Positions 63,742 to 64,000 of a stretch of 64,000 nucleotides of DNA are shown here, one piece after another. The DNA comes from Ruegeria sp. ANG-S4 (GTDB taxonomy: Bacteria; Pseudomonadota; Alphaproteobacteria; Rhodobacterales; Rhodobacteraceae). The stretch lies in contig NZ_JWLK01000005.1 of NCBI RefSeq assembly GCF_000814005.1, positions 914,406 through 978,405 on the forward strand, given 5' to 3'. A program made the position numbers and the translations under genes. The notes beneath the pieces were generated by a model. The model had not been told where the DNA came from and made no database searches. It saw only the letters and a program-made list of their open reading frames with translations. Every line of letters starts with the position of its first letter. The first letter of the stretch is position 1.

Positions 63742-64000
63742 ATGGCAATATGCCTCTAATTTCGCGCGTCGCCAAAAAGTTAAACTAATCGGGCAATTTT
63801 AGAAAAGTAGGGGATACCCAACCTCCAATCCGCACTCCCGCCCATCAAGTTCCCTGCGTCAAGATGGAAGCATGCGCCCATTCTACTCTATCACCATCAA
63901 CGTGAGCCCCCATACAAGCGGATCGGGTGTTTGCATGACACCTTGCATCACGCGATAGTCGGACTATGCTGGACATTCCTCACCCCGTAGGCCGGGCTTC
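63742..64000. other. Right-end region without a supported gene
   Basis: The last 259 bases contain no confident gene. A short plus-strand frame from ATG 63966 (MLDIPHPVGRA) runs off the window edge with no ribosome site visible; it could be the start of the next gene but cannot be judged. The composition returns to normal GC here. Confidence 0.4.

Noticed and set aside
63966..64000. Short plus-strand frame starting MLDIPHPVGRA at the window edge
   Set aside because: Truncated by the window and lacking a ribosome site; cannot be judged as a gene.

Overview
The window looks like chromosomal core DNA of a marine alphaproteobacterium of the Roseobacter group (Rhodobacteraceae/Roseobacteraceae). 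The reasons are the moderately high G+C, protein sequences typical of that group (IspZ/YciB, ParE, PhaR/PhaP/PhaC/PhaZ, a MarR regulator resembling LdtR, DUF2065/DUF2842/DUF6151 proteins), and a hairpin-rich intergenic element of the kind I recall from roseobacter genomes. I saw no rRNA, tRNA, CRISPR array, insertion sequence or prophage. Coding density is high, many genes overlap their neighbour by 1 or 4 bases, and most of the window reads as ordinary vertically inherited sequence. The main exception is an AT-richer unknown gene at the right end.

Layout. 1-3.7 kb: ftsY (5' end outside the window), a DMT transporter, ispZ/yciB and a Crp/Fnr regulator. Just after the regulator lie a perfect TGTGA-N6-TCACA palindrome and a candidate small RNA. 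3.7-9.9 kb (minus): DegP/MucD protease, DUF2065, hflC, hflK, glutathione reductase, rpiA. 10-16.7 kb: GST, L-serine dehydratase, GFA protein, second DMT transporter, thiamine diphosphokinase, a large acidic unknown protein, a GNAT acetyltransferase. 16.8-20.9 kb (minus): outer membrane protein, DUF2842, purA, a hairpin-dense intergenic element, and a cobalt-type nitrile hydratase operon (alpha, beta, activator). 21-26.2 kb: secG, pyrG, a PEP mutase/isocitrate lyase-family protein, DUF1330, two TerB paralogues and an orphan PhnD-like binding protein.

26.3-36.7 kb: a basic-amino-acid-type ABC importer, an MtfA-like peptidase, and an unusual set of glutamine synthetase-like ligase, class I amidotransferase, second glutamine synthetase-like ligase, FAD amine oxidoreductase and DegT aminotransferase. 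The set suggests gamma-glutamylation-dependent catabolism of an amine. Two identical 14-bp palindromes precede the first ligase and the amidotransferase, and a related half-conserved site precedes the transporter. 36.7-42 kb: trypsin-like protease and a complete polyhydroxyalkanoate locus (phaR, phaP, phaC on minus; phaZ divergent) with five CTGC-N3/4-GCAG-type PhaR sites. 42-45.6 kb: three alpha/beta hydrolases and a degenerate M15-like protein.

45.8-50.9 kb: thrS, then a bufferin operon (DUF2282 precursor, MNIO-family DUF692 enzyme, DUF2063 partner, DoxX protein), a recently recognised class of modified, copper-buffering peptides. 50.9-56.7 kb: ArsC-like protein, cold-shock protein, thyX, gloA, MarR regulator, sdhE, XRE regulator, aspartate-type aminotransferase. 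56.7-64 kb: MATE exporter, PPK2, AhpD-like peroxidase-family protein, YHYH protein, parE and an unknown secreted protein. The best candidates for something undescribed are the sRNA with its CRP-like site, the TTTGATCAAA-controlled amine pathway, and the TerB/PhnD-like group.
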